DNA of 64,000 bases, taken from NCBI RefSeq assembly GCF_002556545.1, contig NZ_CP022685.1, forward strand, positions 1,922,001 to 1,986,000, in the 5' to 3' direction. A program made the position numbers and the translations under genes. A model generated the notes under the pieces. That model saw only the letters and a program-made list of their open reading frames with translations, did no database searches and had not been told where the DNA came from. Below, piece after piece: positions 52,148 through 60,697 of the stretch (its first letter is position 1; each line of letters starts with the position of its first letter). This DNA is from Streptomyces formicae (GTDB lineage Bacteria; Actinomycetota; Actinomycetes; Streptomycetales; Streptomycetaceae).

Positions 52148-53242
52148 ATGTCTGCGAACCCTCAGGACACCCTGCCGATCCGGCTCAACGTCGACGACAG
52201 CGACTCCCCGTCGGATGTCGTGGACGCCCTCTTCCTCGGCCGCTTCGCCACGGGCGAGCAGCCCTTCTCGCACAGCGCCAACATCGACCGCGTCAAGTCC
52301 GGTTCCACGCTGCTTCCGCCGGGGGCGACGGTGCTGCGGGCCGCCCGCGACGACGACCGCAGCGCGACGCTCGCCGAGGGGGACGGCTGGACGCTGCTGA
52401 TCTCCCGCTGGAACCGGGGCGCGGACGTCACAGTGACGGCGACCACCGCCGATCTGGCCCAGAAGGTCCTCGGGCAGGCCACGGACGGCGCACAGGACGA
52501 GCCGGAGCCGCAGCCGGAGAACGTCACCATGGGCTTCTGGTACGTCTCCCCCCGGCGCGGCCCGCACCGTACGACGCGGCAGATCTCGGCCGGCACGTGG
52601 GACGAGGTCAGGCCCAACTACACGGCGCCGGTCGCCGAGGCCATGGACAAGCTGATGAAGACCACGCCCGAGGACATCGCGGGCCGCCTCCTGCTGCTGC
52701 ACGGCCCGCCGGGCACGGGCAAGACGACGGCGCTGCGGACGCTCGCGCGCTCCTGGCGCGACTGGTGCCAGGTGGACTGCGTCCTGGACCCGGAGCGCCT
52801 GTTCTCCGACGTCGGCTACCTGATGGACATCGCGATCGGCGAGGACGACGGCACGGCGAAGGGGCGGTGGCGGCTGCTGCTCCTCGAGGACTGCGACGAG
52901 CTGATCCGCGGCGAGGCGAAGCACACGGCGGGGCAGGCTCTCTCGCGGCTGCTCAACCTCACGGACGGGCTCCTCGGGCAGGGGCGCAACGTCCTCGTGG
53001 GCGTCACGACCAACGAGGACCTGGAGCGGCTGCATCCCGCCGTCGTCCGTCCCGGCCGCTGCCTGGCCCGCATCGAGGTCGGGCCGCTGACCCGGACCGA
53101 GTCGGTGGAGTGGCTCGGCACGGAGGAGGGTCTCTCCCGCGAGGGCGCGACCCTCGCCGAACTCTTCGCCTTGCGGCGCGGCACGACCCCGACGTCGGTC
53201 CCGGACCAACGGGAGGGGGCGGACGGGGGCCTGTACCTGTAG
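52148..53242 (+). CDS. DUF5925 AAA-family ATPase
   Basis: A 364-residue protein. Residues 1-120 form the N-terminal DUF5925 region (LPIRLNVDDSDSPSDVVDAL, ANIDRVKSGSTLLPPGATVL). An AAA domain follows with Walker A GPPGTGKTT at 186-194, Walker B RWRLLLLEDCDEL near 240, and the sensor/arginine region VLVGVTTNEDLERLHPAVVR then PGRCLARIEVGPL. This is a common actinobacterial ATPase of unknown substrate; the ClpX/CDC48-like shape suggests protein remodelling. It has no SD, with GATCAT ending 6 nt before ATG 52148. It is a single-gene unit ending about 135 bp before the terminator-like repeat. Confidence 0.88.
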   Translation: MSANPQDTLPIRLNVDDSDSPSDVVDALFLGRFATGEQPFSHSANIDRVKSGSTLLPPGATVLRAARDDDRSATLAEGDGWTLLISRWNRGADVTVTATTADLAQKVLGQATDGAQDEPEPQPENVTMGFWYVSPRRGPHRTTRQISAGTWDEVRPNYTAPVAEAMDKLMKTTPEDIAGRLLLLHGPPGTGKTTALRTLARSWRDWCQVDCVLDPERLFSDVGYLMDIAIGEDDGTAKGRWRLLLLEDCDELIRGEAKHTAGQALSRLLNLTDGLLGQGRNVLVGVTTNEDLERLHPAVVRPGRCLARIEVGPLTRTESVEWLGTEEGLSREGATLAELFALRRGTTPTSVPDQREGADGGLYL

Positions 53243-53377
53243 CGCCCATCGCGGGCAGGCGCCCCCTGTTGTGGGCAGGCGTTCCGCACGGCGGAACGGG
53301 TGGGCACAACCCCCGGTGCCGAGTACCGCTTTCCGTGGCAGGGAGCACCTCGCAGTGGGCATCCGCGGCCGCGTCCG

Positions 53378-53415
53378 GGCTGGTCGCGCAGTTCCCCGCG
53401 CCCCTTACGGGGCGC
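53378..53415 (+). repeat. dispersed repeat with terminator-like hairpin, copy 4
   Basis: GGGCTGGTCGCGCAGTTCCC followed by GCGCCCC-TTAC-GGGGCGC (53398-53415, 7-bp stem). It lies between convergent genes, 2 bp from the GntR stop, well placed as a bidirectional terminator. The rest of the 174-bp gap holds nothing obvious. Confidence 0.75.
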
Positions 53416-53416
53416 C

Positions 53417-53797
53417 TCAGCCAGAAGCCCCGTAGGCCGCACGCAGTGCGTCCCGCGCCGCGGCGAGCGCGTCGGCCTCGGAGAGCCCGAGGCGTCGGAC
53501 GCGCTCGGCGTACGACTGCGCCGCGGCAGACGCCTCCCGCACCGCCCCCTCCCCCGCCGCAGCGACGAACGTCCCGTTCCGCCCCCGCGTCTCGATCACC
53601 CCGTCCGCCTCGAGCGCCCGATACGCCTTCGCCACCGTGTTCGCCGCGAGCCCCAGCGACTCCGCGAGCCCCCGCACCGTCGGCAGCTTGTAGCCGACGG
53701 GCAGCGCCCCCGACCTCGCCTGCCCGGCGATCTGGGCCCGCACCTGCTCGTACGGCGCGTCGCTCGCGCCCCCGTCGATGTCGATCTTCACAGTCAC
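53417..53797 (-). CDS. short GntR-family regulator (YtrA type)
   Basis: A 126-residue regulator. The winged helix is APYEQVRAQIAGQARSGALP, VGYKLPTVRGLAESLGLAAN and TVAKAYRALEADGVIETRG; the short C-terminal dimerisation segment is SYAERVRRLGLSEADALAAA. The lack of a ligand domain places it in the YtrA subfamily, whose members usually control ABC transporters, but none is adjacent. The GTG at 53797 begins VTVKIDIDGG; GTG 53791 is also possible. It is divergent from a double-GNAT gene. Confidence 0.87.
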   Translation of the reverse strand: MTVKIDIDGGASDAPYEQVRAQIAGQARSGALPVGYKLPTVRGLAESLGLAANTVAKAYRALEADGVIETRGRNGTFVAAAGEGAVREASAAAQSYAERVRRLGLSEADALAAARDALRAAYGASG

Positions 53798-53867
53798 GGA
53801 CCGATTGTCCCGCACGCGCGGAAAATGGGAGGCACCCCGGCGCACACCGCGCGTACCGTGCGGCTCC

Positions 53868-54797
53868 ATGACAGTGATCGTCCGAACCCTGAGTCCCGAT
53901 CTCCCGGGGGACGCCGCGGGTTTCGCCGCCGTGCGCCGGGCCGCCGTGCCCGCCATGCTCGCCACTCCCGAGTCGGTCGCCTTCGACCGCGCGCACGCCC
54001 ATCCCGACTCCGGCTACCGGCAGTTGATCGCCGAGGTGGACGGCGAGATCATCGGCACGGCGCAGGTGGGCCTGGCGTACGACAGCCCGGAGCCCGGGCA
54101 GGGCTACGCCAACGTCTACGTCCACCCGGACCGGCGCGGCGCGGGCGCGGGGACGCTGCTCCTGCGCACGGCGGAGGAGTACCTGGCGGGCGAGGGCACG
54201 ACCACCGTCTACTCGTGGGTGATGGACGACCCCGCGAACCTCGCCTTCGCCGACCGCCACGGCTACCGGGCGAGCCGGTCCGCGCACTTCCTGCGCCTGG
54301 ACCTGGCACACGGCACGCTGCCGCCCCGTCAGGGGCCGCCCGCCGGGGTCGAGCTGGTCAGCGGTTCGGTGTTCGCGGACGACGCGCGGCCGCTGTTCGA
54401 CCTGGACGCGGAGACGGTCGCGGACGAACCGGGCGACATCGCCGCGGAGTTCACGGACTACGCGCACTGGCTCGCCGAGACCTGGCACCACCCGCTGGTG
54501 AGCCGCGAGCTCACCACGGTGGCCCTGGTCGAAGGACGTCCCGCGGCGTTCAGCCTGGCCCGCACCGACGGCGCGGGCCGCTACGCGTCCGGCATGACCG
54601 GCACGGCGCGCGCCCACCGGGGCAAGGGCCTGGCCAAGCTCGCCAAGAACGACTCCCTGCACCGCGCGAGGGAGGCGGGCTGCACGGAGGCGTTCACCGG
54701 CAACGACGCGGGCAACGAGCCGATGCTGGCGATCAACGAGTGGTTCGGGTACGAGATCTGCGGGACGGAGGTGCGCCATGTCAGGGACCTCGGCTGA
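53868..54797 (+). CDS. two-domain GNAT acetyltransferase
   Basis: A 309-residue protein with two GNAT folds. The first, at about 1-150, carries the CoA-binding motif ANVYVHPDRRGAGAGTLLLR. The second, at about 165-309, has motif A as TGTARAHRGKGLAKLAKNDS followed by EAFTGNDAGNEPMLAINEWF. It resembles mycothiol synthase-like twin GNATs but is shorter than MshD-type activity would need to be asserted. No SD is seen; TACCGT ends 8 nt before ATG 53868. It overlaps the DUF402 gene by 20 bp, so the two are coupled. Confidence 0.88.
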   Translation: MTVIVRTLSPDLPGDAAGFAAVRRAAVPAMLATPESVAFDRAHAHPDSGYRQLIAEVDGEIIGTAQVGLAYDSPEPGQGYANVYVHPDRRGAGAGTLLLRTAEEYLAGEGTTTVYSWVMDDPANLAFADRHGYRASRSAHFLRLDLAHGTLPPRQGPPAGVELVSGSVFADDARPLFDLDAETVADEPGDIAAEFTDYAHWLAETWHHPLVSRELTTVALVEGRPAAFSLARTDGAGRYASGMTGTARAHRGKGLAKLAKNDSLHRAREAGCTEAFTGNDAGNEPMLAINEWFGYEICGTEVRHVRDLG

Positions 54798-55275
54798 GGC
54801 ACGCCACGCGACCGTGCGGGTGGCCCTGGTCAAGGCGGGCCGCACCAAGATCCGCTACCCGGCGGAGCTCCTGGCCGACGACGGCACCAAGCTCACCGTC
54901 CGGGCGCCCTGGGCGGCCCCGCACGTCCGCGACTTCGGCTTCGTGCGCTTCGAGCCCGGCGACGTCTTCACCGAGCACTACTGGCGCGACCGCTGGTACG
55001 CGATCAAGGAGGTGTACGCCGCGGACGGCACCCTCAAGGGCTGGTACTGCGACGTCACCCGCCCCACGGTCCGCACCGGCGACACCCTCACGGTGGAGGA
55101 CCTGGACCTGGACCTGTGGGTCTCCGCGGACGGCGCCACGATCCTGCGCCTGGACGAGGACGAGTTCGCGGAGAGCGGCCTCGCCACCACGGATCCGGCG
55201 GCGGCCGAGGCGGCGGTGCGGGCCCTGGACGACCTGGAGGCCCTGGCCCGCGCGGAGGGCTTCGGCACGCTCTGA
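54778..55275 (+). CDS. DUF402 protein (FomD/nucleotide phosphatase-like)
   Basis: A 165-residue DUF402-domain protein. The family pattern is visible: HYWRDRWYAIKEVYAADGTL, GWYCDVTRPTVRTGDTLTVE, DLDLDLWVSADG and LRLDEDEFAESGL. The acidic triplets are the metal ligands used by Ntdp-type and FomD phosphatases to hydrolyse nucleotides or nucleotidylated intermediates. The ATG lies inside the end of the GNAT gene. A GC-rich stretch (55276-55292) separates it from the convergent fusion gene. The native substrate is unknown. Confidence 0.88.
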   Translation: MSGTSAEARHATVRVALVKAGRTKIRYPAELLADDGTKLTVRAPWAAPHVRDFGFVRFEPGDVFTEHYWRDRWYAIKEVYAADGTLKGWYCDVTRPTVRTGDTLTVEDLDLDLWVSADGATILRLDEDEFAESGLATTDPAAAEAAVRALDDLEALARAEGFGTL

Positions 55276-55300
55276 CCGGGTCCGGATCCGGGCCGTCGGG

Positions 55301-56803
55301 CTACTCCGCGACCAGCTCGACCTCATAGCCCTGCCCGTCCTCCAGGTAGGCCGCGTACTGCCCTTCGCCGCCCGCGTGCGGATGGCGTTCCGGGAAGAGC
55401 AGGGTCCAGCCCCGGCCGGGCGCGGCGGCCACCAGCCGGTCGAGGTGGTCTCGGTCCGCCACGTGGAACGCGAGGTGGTTCAGTCCTGCCCGCCGCCGGT
55501 CGTGGCGGCCCGGCCGCAGGTCCGGCGAGTGTTCCAGCACGACGTAGGTGCCCTCGCGCCGCCAGCTGCGGCCGTGCTCCCAGCGCTGGTACGGGACGTG
55601 GCCCAGCGCGCCGAGCAGCCACCCCCAGGAGACCTCCGCCGCCGCGAGGTCGGGCACCCACAGCTCCACGTGGTGGACTCCGCCCGCCCGCGCGGGGGCC
55701 AGCGGGACCGGCGCGGCGGTGCGCCCCTCGTCGTACGCGACGCTCTCCGCGTCGTGCTGCCAGTGCAGGACGAACCGCTCGCCCGCCCGCCAGGCCGCGA
55801 GGCCCGCGCGGCAGTACGCCACCATGTCCTCGGGCAACGCGCCCAGCGGATGCCAGGCGAGCTCCGCGCACTTGTCCGGCTCGGCGTTGACCGGGGCACG
55901 CTCCGACCGATGCTCCGCCGCGAAGAACCAGCCCGTCCTCGGCGCGCCCGCAGGGCCCCTGTGCTGCATGACCAGTTCCACCCGGACGTCCTGGGGGGCC
56001 AGGTCGACGGCGATCTCCTCGCGGGTCTCGCGGAGCAGTGCCGCGCGGACGTCCTCGCCGTCCTCCACGTGTCCCGAGGGGAGGTGCCACAAGCCGTCCC
56101 CGTAGCCGGTATTGGCCCGTCTGGAGAGGAGGACCTCGTCGCCCCTGAGCAGGATCAGGTGGACGTCGACGACCTCCCGGTGGCGGGGCGGCGCGGTCGG
56201 CAGGGAGGCCACCAGGGCGTAGCGCTCATCGTCCACAGGACCGCCCCACAGCCGCGCGTCCCCCGAGAGGCGCTCGGAGTGCAGGCGCGGGACGAGCGGG
56301 GTGAGGGCCCGCACCAGTCGCGACATCGGGAGTCCGACGGGGCTCACCGTGCCCCAGACGCCCTCGATCAGGATCAGACGGCCGCCGGGGCGCAGCAGCG
56401 TGCGCCAGTGGCGCAGGGCCGCCTCCGGGTCGGGGAGCGTCCACAGGACGTGGCGGGCGACGACCGCGTCGAACCACCGGTCGCCGACCGGTGGCAGGCT
56501 CGCGTCGCCGAGCAGCACGTCGGCGGTGTGGCCCGCCAGCTTCTCGCGGGCCCTGGCCACCATCCCCGGCGCGCGGTCGACTCCCGTGACGCGGTGGCCC
56601 TGCTCGGCGGCGAGCAGGGCGAGGCTGCCGGTGCCGCAGCCGAGGTCGAGCACCTCGCCGGGTGTCCTCGGCAGCCACTCCCGCAGCCGCTCGGCCCAGG
56701 CCGCCCGCACGTCCCCGTCGCGCAGGCCGTGGTCCGGCTCGTCGTCGAACGTGGCCGCGGCCGCGTCCCAATCGATGGCTCCGGGACCCTCGTTGCTCGT
56801 CAT
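55301..56803 (-). CDS. SAM methyltransferase-NUDIX-VOC triple fusion
   Basis: A 500-residue protein joining three enzymes. Residues about 40-200 are a class I methyltransferase (EVLDLGCGTGSLALLAAEQG, VTGVDRAPGMV, WFDAVVARHVLWTLPDPEAA). Residues about 212-345 are a NUDIX hydrolase with an intact box (GHVEDGEDVRAALLRETREE). Residues about 375-500 are a VOC/glyoxalase-like domain (GVHHVELWVPDLAAAEVSWG, LNHLAFHVADRDHLDRLV, YAAYLEDGQGYEVELVAE). No internal stop or frame change is seen. CACGAT ends 6 nt before ATG 56803, indicating leaderless expression. It is convergent with the DUF402 gene. The combined substrate is unknown. Confidence 0.9.
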   Translation of the reverse strand: MTSNEGPGAIDWDAAAATFDDEPDHGLRDGDVRAAWAERLREWLPRTPGEVLDLGCGTGSLALLAAEQGHRVTGVDRAPGMVARAREKLAGHTADVLLGDASLPPVGDRWFDAVVARHVLWTLPDPEAALRHWRTLLRPGGRLILIEGVWGTVSPVGLPMSRLVRALTPLVPRLHSERLSGDARLWGGPVDDERYALVASLPTAPPRHREVVDVHLILLRGDEVLLSRRANTGYGDGLWHLPSGHVEDGEDVRAALLRETREEIAVDLAPQDVRVELVMQHRGPAGAPRTGWFFAAEHRSERAPVNAEPDKCAELAWHPLGALPEDMVAYCRAGLAAWRAGERFVLHWQHDAESVAYDEGRTAAPVPLAPARAGGVHHVELWVPDLAAAEVSWGWLLGALGHVPYQRWEHGRSWRREGTYVVLEHSPDLRPGRHDRRRAGLNHLAFHVADRDHLDRLVAAAPGRGWTLLFPERHPHAGGEGQYAAYLEDGQGYEVELVAE

Positions 56804-56904
56804 GTCCCGATCGTGGCACTCGCCACTGACAAATCAGAAAAGCGTGTCCATGGAGGTCTACGCCACCTCGGAAATGGACATCGGATAGGGAGAGGGAGGC
56901 AGCC

Positions 56905-57045
56905 ATGCGCCGAGTGACCACGCACAAGCCCGTTGGCCGACCCGTCACCCGCCGAGTGCGGGAGCGTCAGGAGGCCGAGTCCCGGCCGCATGAGAGGCCG
57001 GAGGTCCGCAAGGACATCCAGCGCACCTGGTGGCCGGACGGCTGA
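56905..57045 (+). CDS. 46-residue basic hypothetical protein
   Basis: ATG 56905 follows a strong SD (GAGGGAGG), and the frame ends at TGA 57043-57045. The product is Arg-rich (MRRVTTHKPVGRPVTRRVRE, ending DIQRTWWPDG). The good SD, codon bias and Trp-Trp-Pro end support a real small gene. It is divergent from the triple-fusion gene and convergent with the GNAT gene. Function unknown. Confidence 0.6.
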   Translation: MRRVTTHKPVGRPVTRRVRERQEAESRPHERPEVRKDIQRTWWPDG

Positions 57046-57060
57046 GCCCGGCGGGTGGCC

Positions 57061-57537
57061 TCAGTCCCCGGACTCCCCGGACGGCCGCGGCAGTCGCTTG
57101 CGGTAGTGCACCCGGTCGTAGGGACCGTCCACGCGCCGCTCCACGACCTCGTACCCGTACCGGGGATAGATCTTCTGGTTCTCCCACATCAACGCGTTGG
57201 TGTAGAGCGTGACTTCGATGAAGCCGAGCGCACGCGCGTGTGCCTCCACGAAGGCGAGCAGTCGTCGGCCCACCCCCTGCCCCGCGGCATCGGGGTGGAC
57301 CGCGATCGACTCCAGGAGGAGACGGCCCTCGTACGGCCGGGGGACGAGCACCAGGAGGCCGGTCACCGGGTCCCCTGTGACGTACACCCGCCCCGCCGCC
57401 ACGTCCGCGGCGTGGTCGGCCTCCATCGGCGCGGGCACCACCCCGATCCGCTCGATGTAGTGGTGGTACGCCGCGTCGGTCACCGCCCGCACGGCGGGTA
57501 CGTCGGCGGCGGTGGCGAGGCGGATGTCGTCGGTCAT
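57061..57537 (-). CDS. GNAT acetyltransferase coupled to the tct operon
   Basis: A 158-residue single-domain N-acetyltransferase. [20 protein letters not shown] opens the fold; motif A is [20 protein letters not shown], followed by [20 protein letters not shown] and [12 protein letters not shown]. The ATG at 57537 overlaps the tctA stop (ATGA), so translation is coupled to the transporter. The acceptor is unknown; a link to the imported acid or to cell-wide regulation cannot be decided. Confidence 0.9.
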   Translation of the reverse strand: MTDDIRLATAADVPAVRAVTDAAYHHYIERIGVVPAPMEADHAADVAAGRVYVTGDPVTGLLVLVPRPYEGRLLLESIAVHPDAAGQGVGRRLLAFVEAHARALGFIEVTLYTNALMWENQKIYPRYGYEVVERRVDGPYDRVHYRKRLPRPSGESGD

Positions 57538-59042
57538 GCCTCTACGTCTACGCCACGTCGGCGCGCCCGCACCACCGCCTTCTTCACCAAGGGCCACGCC
57601 ACGATCAGGACGATGAGGCCATAGACCGTCACGGAGAACGGTGTGTCGACGAGGCCGCGCACGCTGCCGTCGCTGATCTGCAGGGCGCGGCGCAGCTGTT
57701 GCTCGGCGTTCGGGCCGAGGATGACGCCGATGACGGCGGGCAGGATCGGCAGTCCGTAGCGCCGCATGCCGAAGCCGATCAGGCCGATGACCAGCAGGAT
57801 GACGAGGTCGAGCGGCTCACCGCCGACGGCGTAGGCGCCGACGGCCGCGAAGAACAGGATGCCCGCGTAGAGGTAGGGCCTGGGGATGCGCAGGAGCTTC
57901 GCCCAGACCGGGGCGAGCGGCAGGTTGAGGGCGAGCAGCAGCACCATGCCGACGAACAGGGACGCGATCAGGCCCCAGACCAGGTCGGGTTCGCGTTCGA
58001 AGAGCAGCGGTCCCGGCTGGATGCCGTACTGCTGGAACGCGGCGAGCATCACGGCCGCGACGGCCGTGGTGGGCAGGCCGAGCGTCAGCATGGAGACGAG
58101 GGTGCCCGCCGCCGACGCGGAGGCCGCGGACTCGGGGCCCGCGACGCCTTCGATGGCGCCCTTGCCGAACTCGTCCTTGTGCGGGGACAGGCGCTTCTCC
58201 GTGACGTAGGAGAGGAAGGTCGGGATCTCCGCGCCGCCCGCAGGGATCGCGCCGAAGGGGAAGCCGATGAGGGGGCCGCGCAGCCAGGACTTCCAGGTGC
58301 GCTTGACGTCCTTCCTGCCGAGCCAGGGGCGGCCGACGGGGATCGCCTCGGCGCCGGAGCGGCGCAGGTGGGCGGCGACCCACAGGGCCTCGCCGATCGC
58401 GAAGAGGCCGACCGCGACGATCACCACGTCGATGCCGTCGGCGAGTTGGAGCGAGCCGAAGGTGAGCCGCTGCTGTCCGGTCATCTGGTCGAGTCCGACC
58501 AGGCCGATGGTCAGGCCGATCAGGAGCGAGGCGAGCCCTCGGACGCGGGAGGAGCCGAGCACGGAGGTGACCGCGATGAAGGCGAGCACCATGATGGCGA
58601 AGTAGTCGGGCGCGCCGATGTCCACGGCGAGGTCGGCGACGGTCGGCGCGAGCGCGACCAGGAGGAGCGTGCCGATCATGCCGCCCGCGAAGTGCCCGAT
58701 GGCCGCGGCGGCGAGCGCCTGTGCGCCGCGCCCCGACTTGGCCATGGGATGGCCTTCCATGGCGGCGACGACGGCCGCGCTCTCCCCTGGCGTATTGAGC
58801 AGGATGGAGGTCGTGGAGCCGCCGAACATCGCTCCGTAGTAGATGCCGGCGAACATGATGAACGCGCCGGTGGGTTCGAGTCCGTACGTCACCGGGAGCA
58901 GCAGGGCCACCGCCATCGCGGGGCCGATGCCGGGCAGGACGCCGATCGCGGTGCCGAGGAGGACGCCGATCGCGGCCCACAGGAGGTTGATCGGGGTGAG
59001 GGCGGTGCCGAAGCCGTCCATCAGGGAGGTGAAGGCGTTCAT
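57534..59042 (-). CDS. tctA: tripartite tricarboxylate transporter, large permease TctA
   Basis: A 502-residue membrane protein with about 12 helices. TctA signatures are [27 protein letters not shown]-like [20 protein letters not shown] with PGES, and the second half [20 protein letters not shown] and [20 protein letters not shown]. With TctB and the binding protein TctC it forms a secondary transporter for citrate or another carboxylate. ATG 59042 is one base after the tctB stop. It is the third gene of the operon. Confidence 0.95.
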   Translation of the reverse strand: MNAFTSLMDGFGTALTPINLLWAAIGVLLGTAIGVLPGIGPAMAVALLLPVTYGLEPTGAFIMFAGIYYGAMFGGSTTSILLNTPGESAAVVAAMEGHPMAKSGRGAQALAAAAIGHFAGGMIGTLLLVALAPTVADLAVDIGAPDYFAIMVLAFIAVTSVLGSSRVRGLASLLIGLTIGLVGLDQMTGQQRLTFGSLQLADGIDVVIVAVGLFAIGEALWVAAHLRRSGAEAIPVGRPWLGRKDVKRTWKSWLRGPLIGFPFGAIPAGGAEIPTFLSYVTEKRLSPHKDEFGKGAIEGVAGPESAASASAAGTLVSMLTLGLPTTAVAAVMLAAFQQYGIQPGPLLFEREPDLVWGLIASLFVGMVLLLALNLPLAPVWAKLLRIPRPYLYAGILFFAAVGAYAVGGEPLDLVILLVIGLIGFGMRRYGLPILPAVIGVILGPNAEQQLRRALQISDGSVRGLVDTPFSVTVYGLIVLIVAWPLVKKAVVRARRRGVDVEA

Positions 59043-59043
59043 G

Positions 59044-59586
59044 TCACAGCACTCCCATCAGGGGCCCGCCGGGCAGGGGCACGCCGAGCAGGTTGTTGAA
59101 GACTTCGTACGTGACGACGGAGAGTCCCGCGGCGATCAGCGGATCGCGGTCGAGGTGGCGGCTGCCCAGCGCGTAGGCGGAGCCCCAGAAGAGCAGGGCG
59201 CCCGCGATCGGGAAGCCGAGCGGTTCGATGAGGACGGCGGTGGCGAGGAAGACGCCCGCGAGCAGGAGCACGGTGCGCCAGTCGGCGGGCTCGGACAGGT
59301 CGATGTCCTCGCCGCCCTCGGCCTCGCCGCGCCCGCCGCGCAGGACGTCGACGGCGAGCAGCACGGCGACGACGAGCAGCCCGACGCCGACGACGACCGG
59401 CACGGTCTTGGGTCCGACGGGGCCGCGCTGGGTGATCTCGACGTCCATGGTGAGCGCGTCGGTGAGGACGAGCACGCCGAGTGCCAACAGCAGGACGCAG
59501 ACGCCGAGTTCGGAGTGTTCGCGCAGCCAGGAGCGGCGGCCGCGCGCCTCCTGCTCGGGCCGCTCGGGGAGTTCGGTGGCGGTCAC
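59044..59586 (-). CDS. tctB: tripartite tricarboxylate transporter, small permease TctB
   Basis: A 180-residue protein with four hydrophobic segments ([73 protein letters not shown]). A cytoplasmic linker ([20 protein letters not shown]) lies between helices 2 and 3, and [12 protein letters not shown] is typical of TctB. The GTG at 59586 overlaps the tctC stop (GTGA). It is poorly conserved across the family, so identification rests on topology and operon position. Confidence 0.93.
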   Translation of the reverse strand: MTATELPERPEQEARGRRSWLREHSELGVCVLLLALGVLVLTDALTMDVEITQRGPVGPKTVPVVVGVGLLVVAVLLAVDVLRGGRGEAEGGEDIDLSEPADWRTVLLLAGVFLATAVLIEPLGFPIAGALLFWGSAYALGSRHLDRDPLIAAGLSVVTYEVFNNLLGVPLPGGPLMGVL

Positions 59587-60566
59587 AGCCCCAGCTCCTT
59601 CAGTACGGACACGACGCGCTTGTCCTGGGCTGCCAGGAAGTCGCCGAACGCGTCGCCGGTCAAGAAGGCGTCGTCCCAGCCGTTCGTCCTGAGGGACTTC
59701 TTCCATTCGGGCGAGGCGTGCAGCTTCCTGATGAGGCCGGTGAGCTTCTTGCGTTCGGCGTCGCTGAGTCCCGGCGGGGCGACGATGCCGCGCCAGTTGG
59801 TGAAGTTCACGTCGTAGCCGGACTCCTTGAGGGTGGGTCCGTCCAGGCCCTTCACCCGCTTCGGCCCGGTGACGGCGAGCAGGCGCAGTTCGCCCGACTT
59901 GATCTGGTCCAGGTATTCGCCGACGCCGGAGACGCCGAAGGCGACCTTGCTGCCGAGGATGGACGCGAGCAGTTCGCCGCCGCCGTCGAACGGCACGTAG
60001 TTGACCTGCTTGGGGGCGATCCCGGCGGCGCGCGCCATCAGCATCGGCGCGAGGTGGTCGGGCCCGCCGGGCGAGGAGCCGCCGCCCACGGGGAGCTTGC
60101 CCGGGTTCTTCTTCCAGGCCGCGACGAGCTGGTCGATGGTCTGGTACGGGGAGTTCTTCGCGACCACGACGACGTCCTGCTCCTCGGTGAGCCGGGCGAT
60201 CGGCGTGGTGTCCGCGAGGGTCTTCGGGGAGTGGTTGGAGCGTGCGGCGCCCACCACGCCGAGGCCCATGGACATCGCGAGCTTGCCGTTGCCGTGCTCG
60301 CCGACGAGGCGGGTCAGGCCGACGGTGCCGCCCGCGCCCGGCAGGTTGAACACCTCGATGTTGTGGGTGAGTTCGGCGTCCTCGGCGTTCTTCGCCGCGG
60401 TGCGGGCGGTGATGTCGTAGCCGCCGCCGGGCGTGTTGGGGACCATGAGGCGCAGGCCGGGGATCTGGGTGCCGGTCTCGGCGCCGCTGCCCGTGGTGAG
60501 CAGCGGCGGCGCGACGAGCACGAGGAGTGCGGCCCCGAGCAGGGCGAGGGGTGTGCGCAGGCGCAC
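59583..60566 (-). CDS. tctC: tripartite tricarboxylate transporter substrate-binding protein TctC
   Basis: A 327-residue exported Bug-type binding protein. The signal is LALLGAALLVLVAPPLLTTG; a lipobox Cys is absent, so it is either soluble or held by an uncleaved anchor. The Bug fold shows LRLMVPNTPGGGYDITARTA, NLPGAGGTVGLTRLVGEHGN, GGGSSPGGPDHLAPMLMARA and INYVPF-like QVNYVPFDGGGELLASILG. I chose GTG 60566 because AGGTGG lies 8 nt before it; the frame is open to 60614. It captures the carboxylate outside and is the first gene of the tct operon, divergent from a response regulator. Confidence 0.93.
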   Translation of the reverse strand: MRLRTPLALLGAALLVLVAPPLLTTGSGAETGTQIPGLRLMVPNTPGGGYDITARTAAKNAEDAELTHNIEVFNLPGAGGTVGLTRLVGEHGNGKLAMSMGLGVVGAARSNHSPKTLADTTPIARLTEEQDVVVVAKNSPYQTIDQLVAAWKKNPGKLPVGGGSSPGGPDHLAPMLMARAAGIAPKQVNYVPFDGGGELLASILGSKVAFGVSGVGEYLDQIKSGELRLLAVTGPKRVKGLDGPTLKESGYDVNFTNWRGIVAPPGLSDAERKKLTGLIRKLHASPEWKKSLRTNGWDDAFLTGDAFGDFLAAQDKRVVSVLKELGL

Positions 60567-60660
60567 GTGTGCCACCACCTGTCGGTACGTAGTCGGGTGT
60601 GAGGTGGCCCACATGTTGCCCGCGCGTTAACAACCTGTCTCTCTTCCGGAATCAACGGAC

Positions 60661-60691
60661 GTTGTGGTCGTTGTGGTCGCGCCCATAGCCT
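60661..60691 (+). promoter_or_regulatory. response-regulator promoter with tandem 9-bp repeats
   Basis: GTTGTGGTC is repeated in tandem at 60661-60669 and 60670-60678, followed by TAGCCT (60686-60691) ending 6 nt before ATG 60698. The direct repeat is a candidate response-regulator box for the divergent tct and regulator genes. Confidence 0.5.
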
Positions 60692-60697
60692 GCGGCG

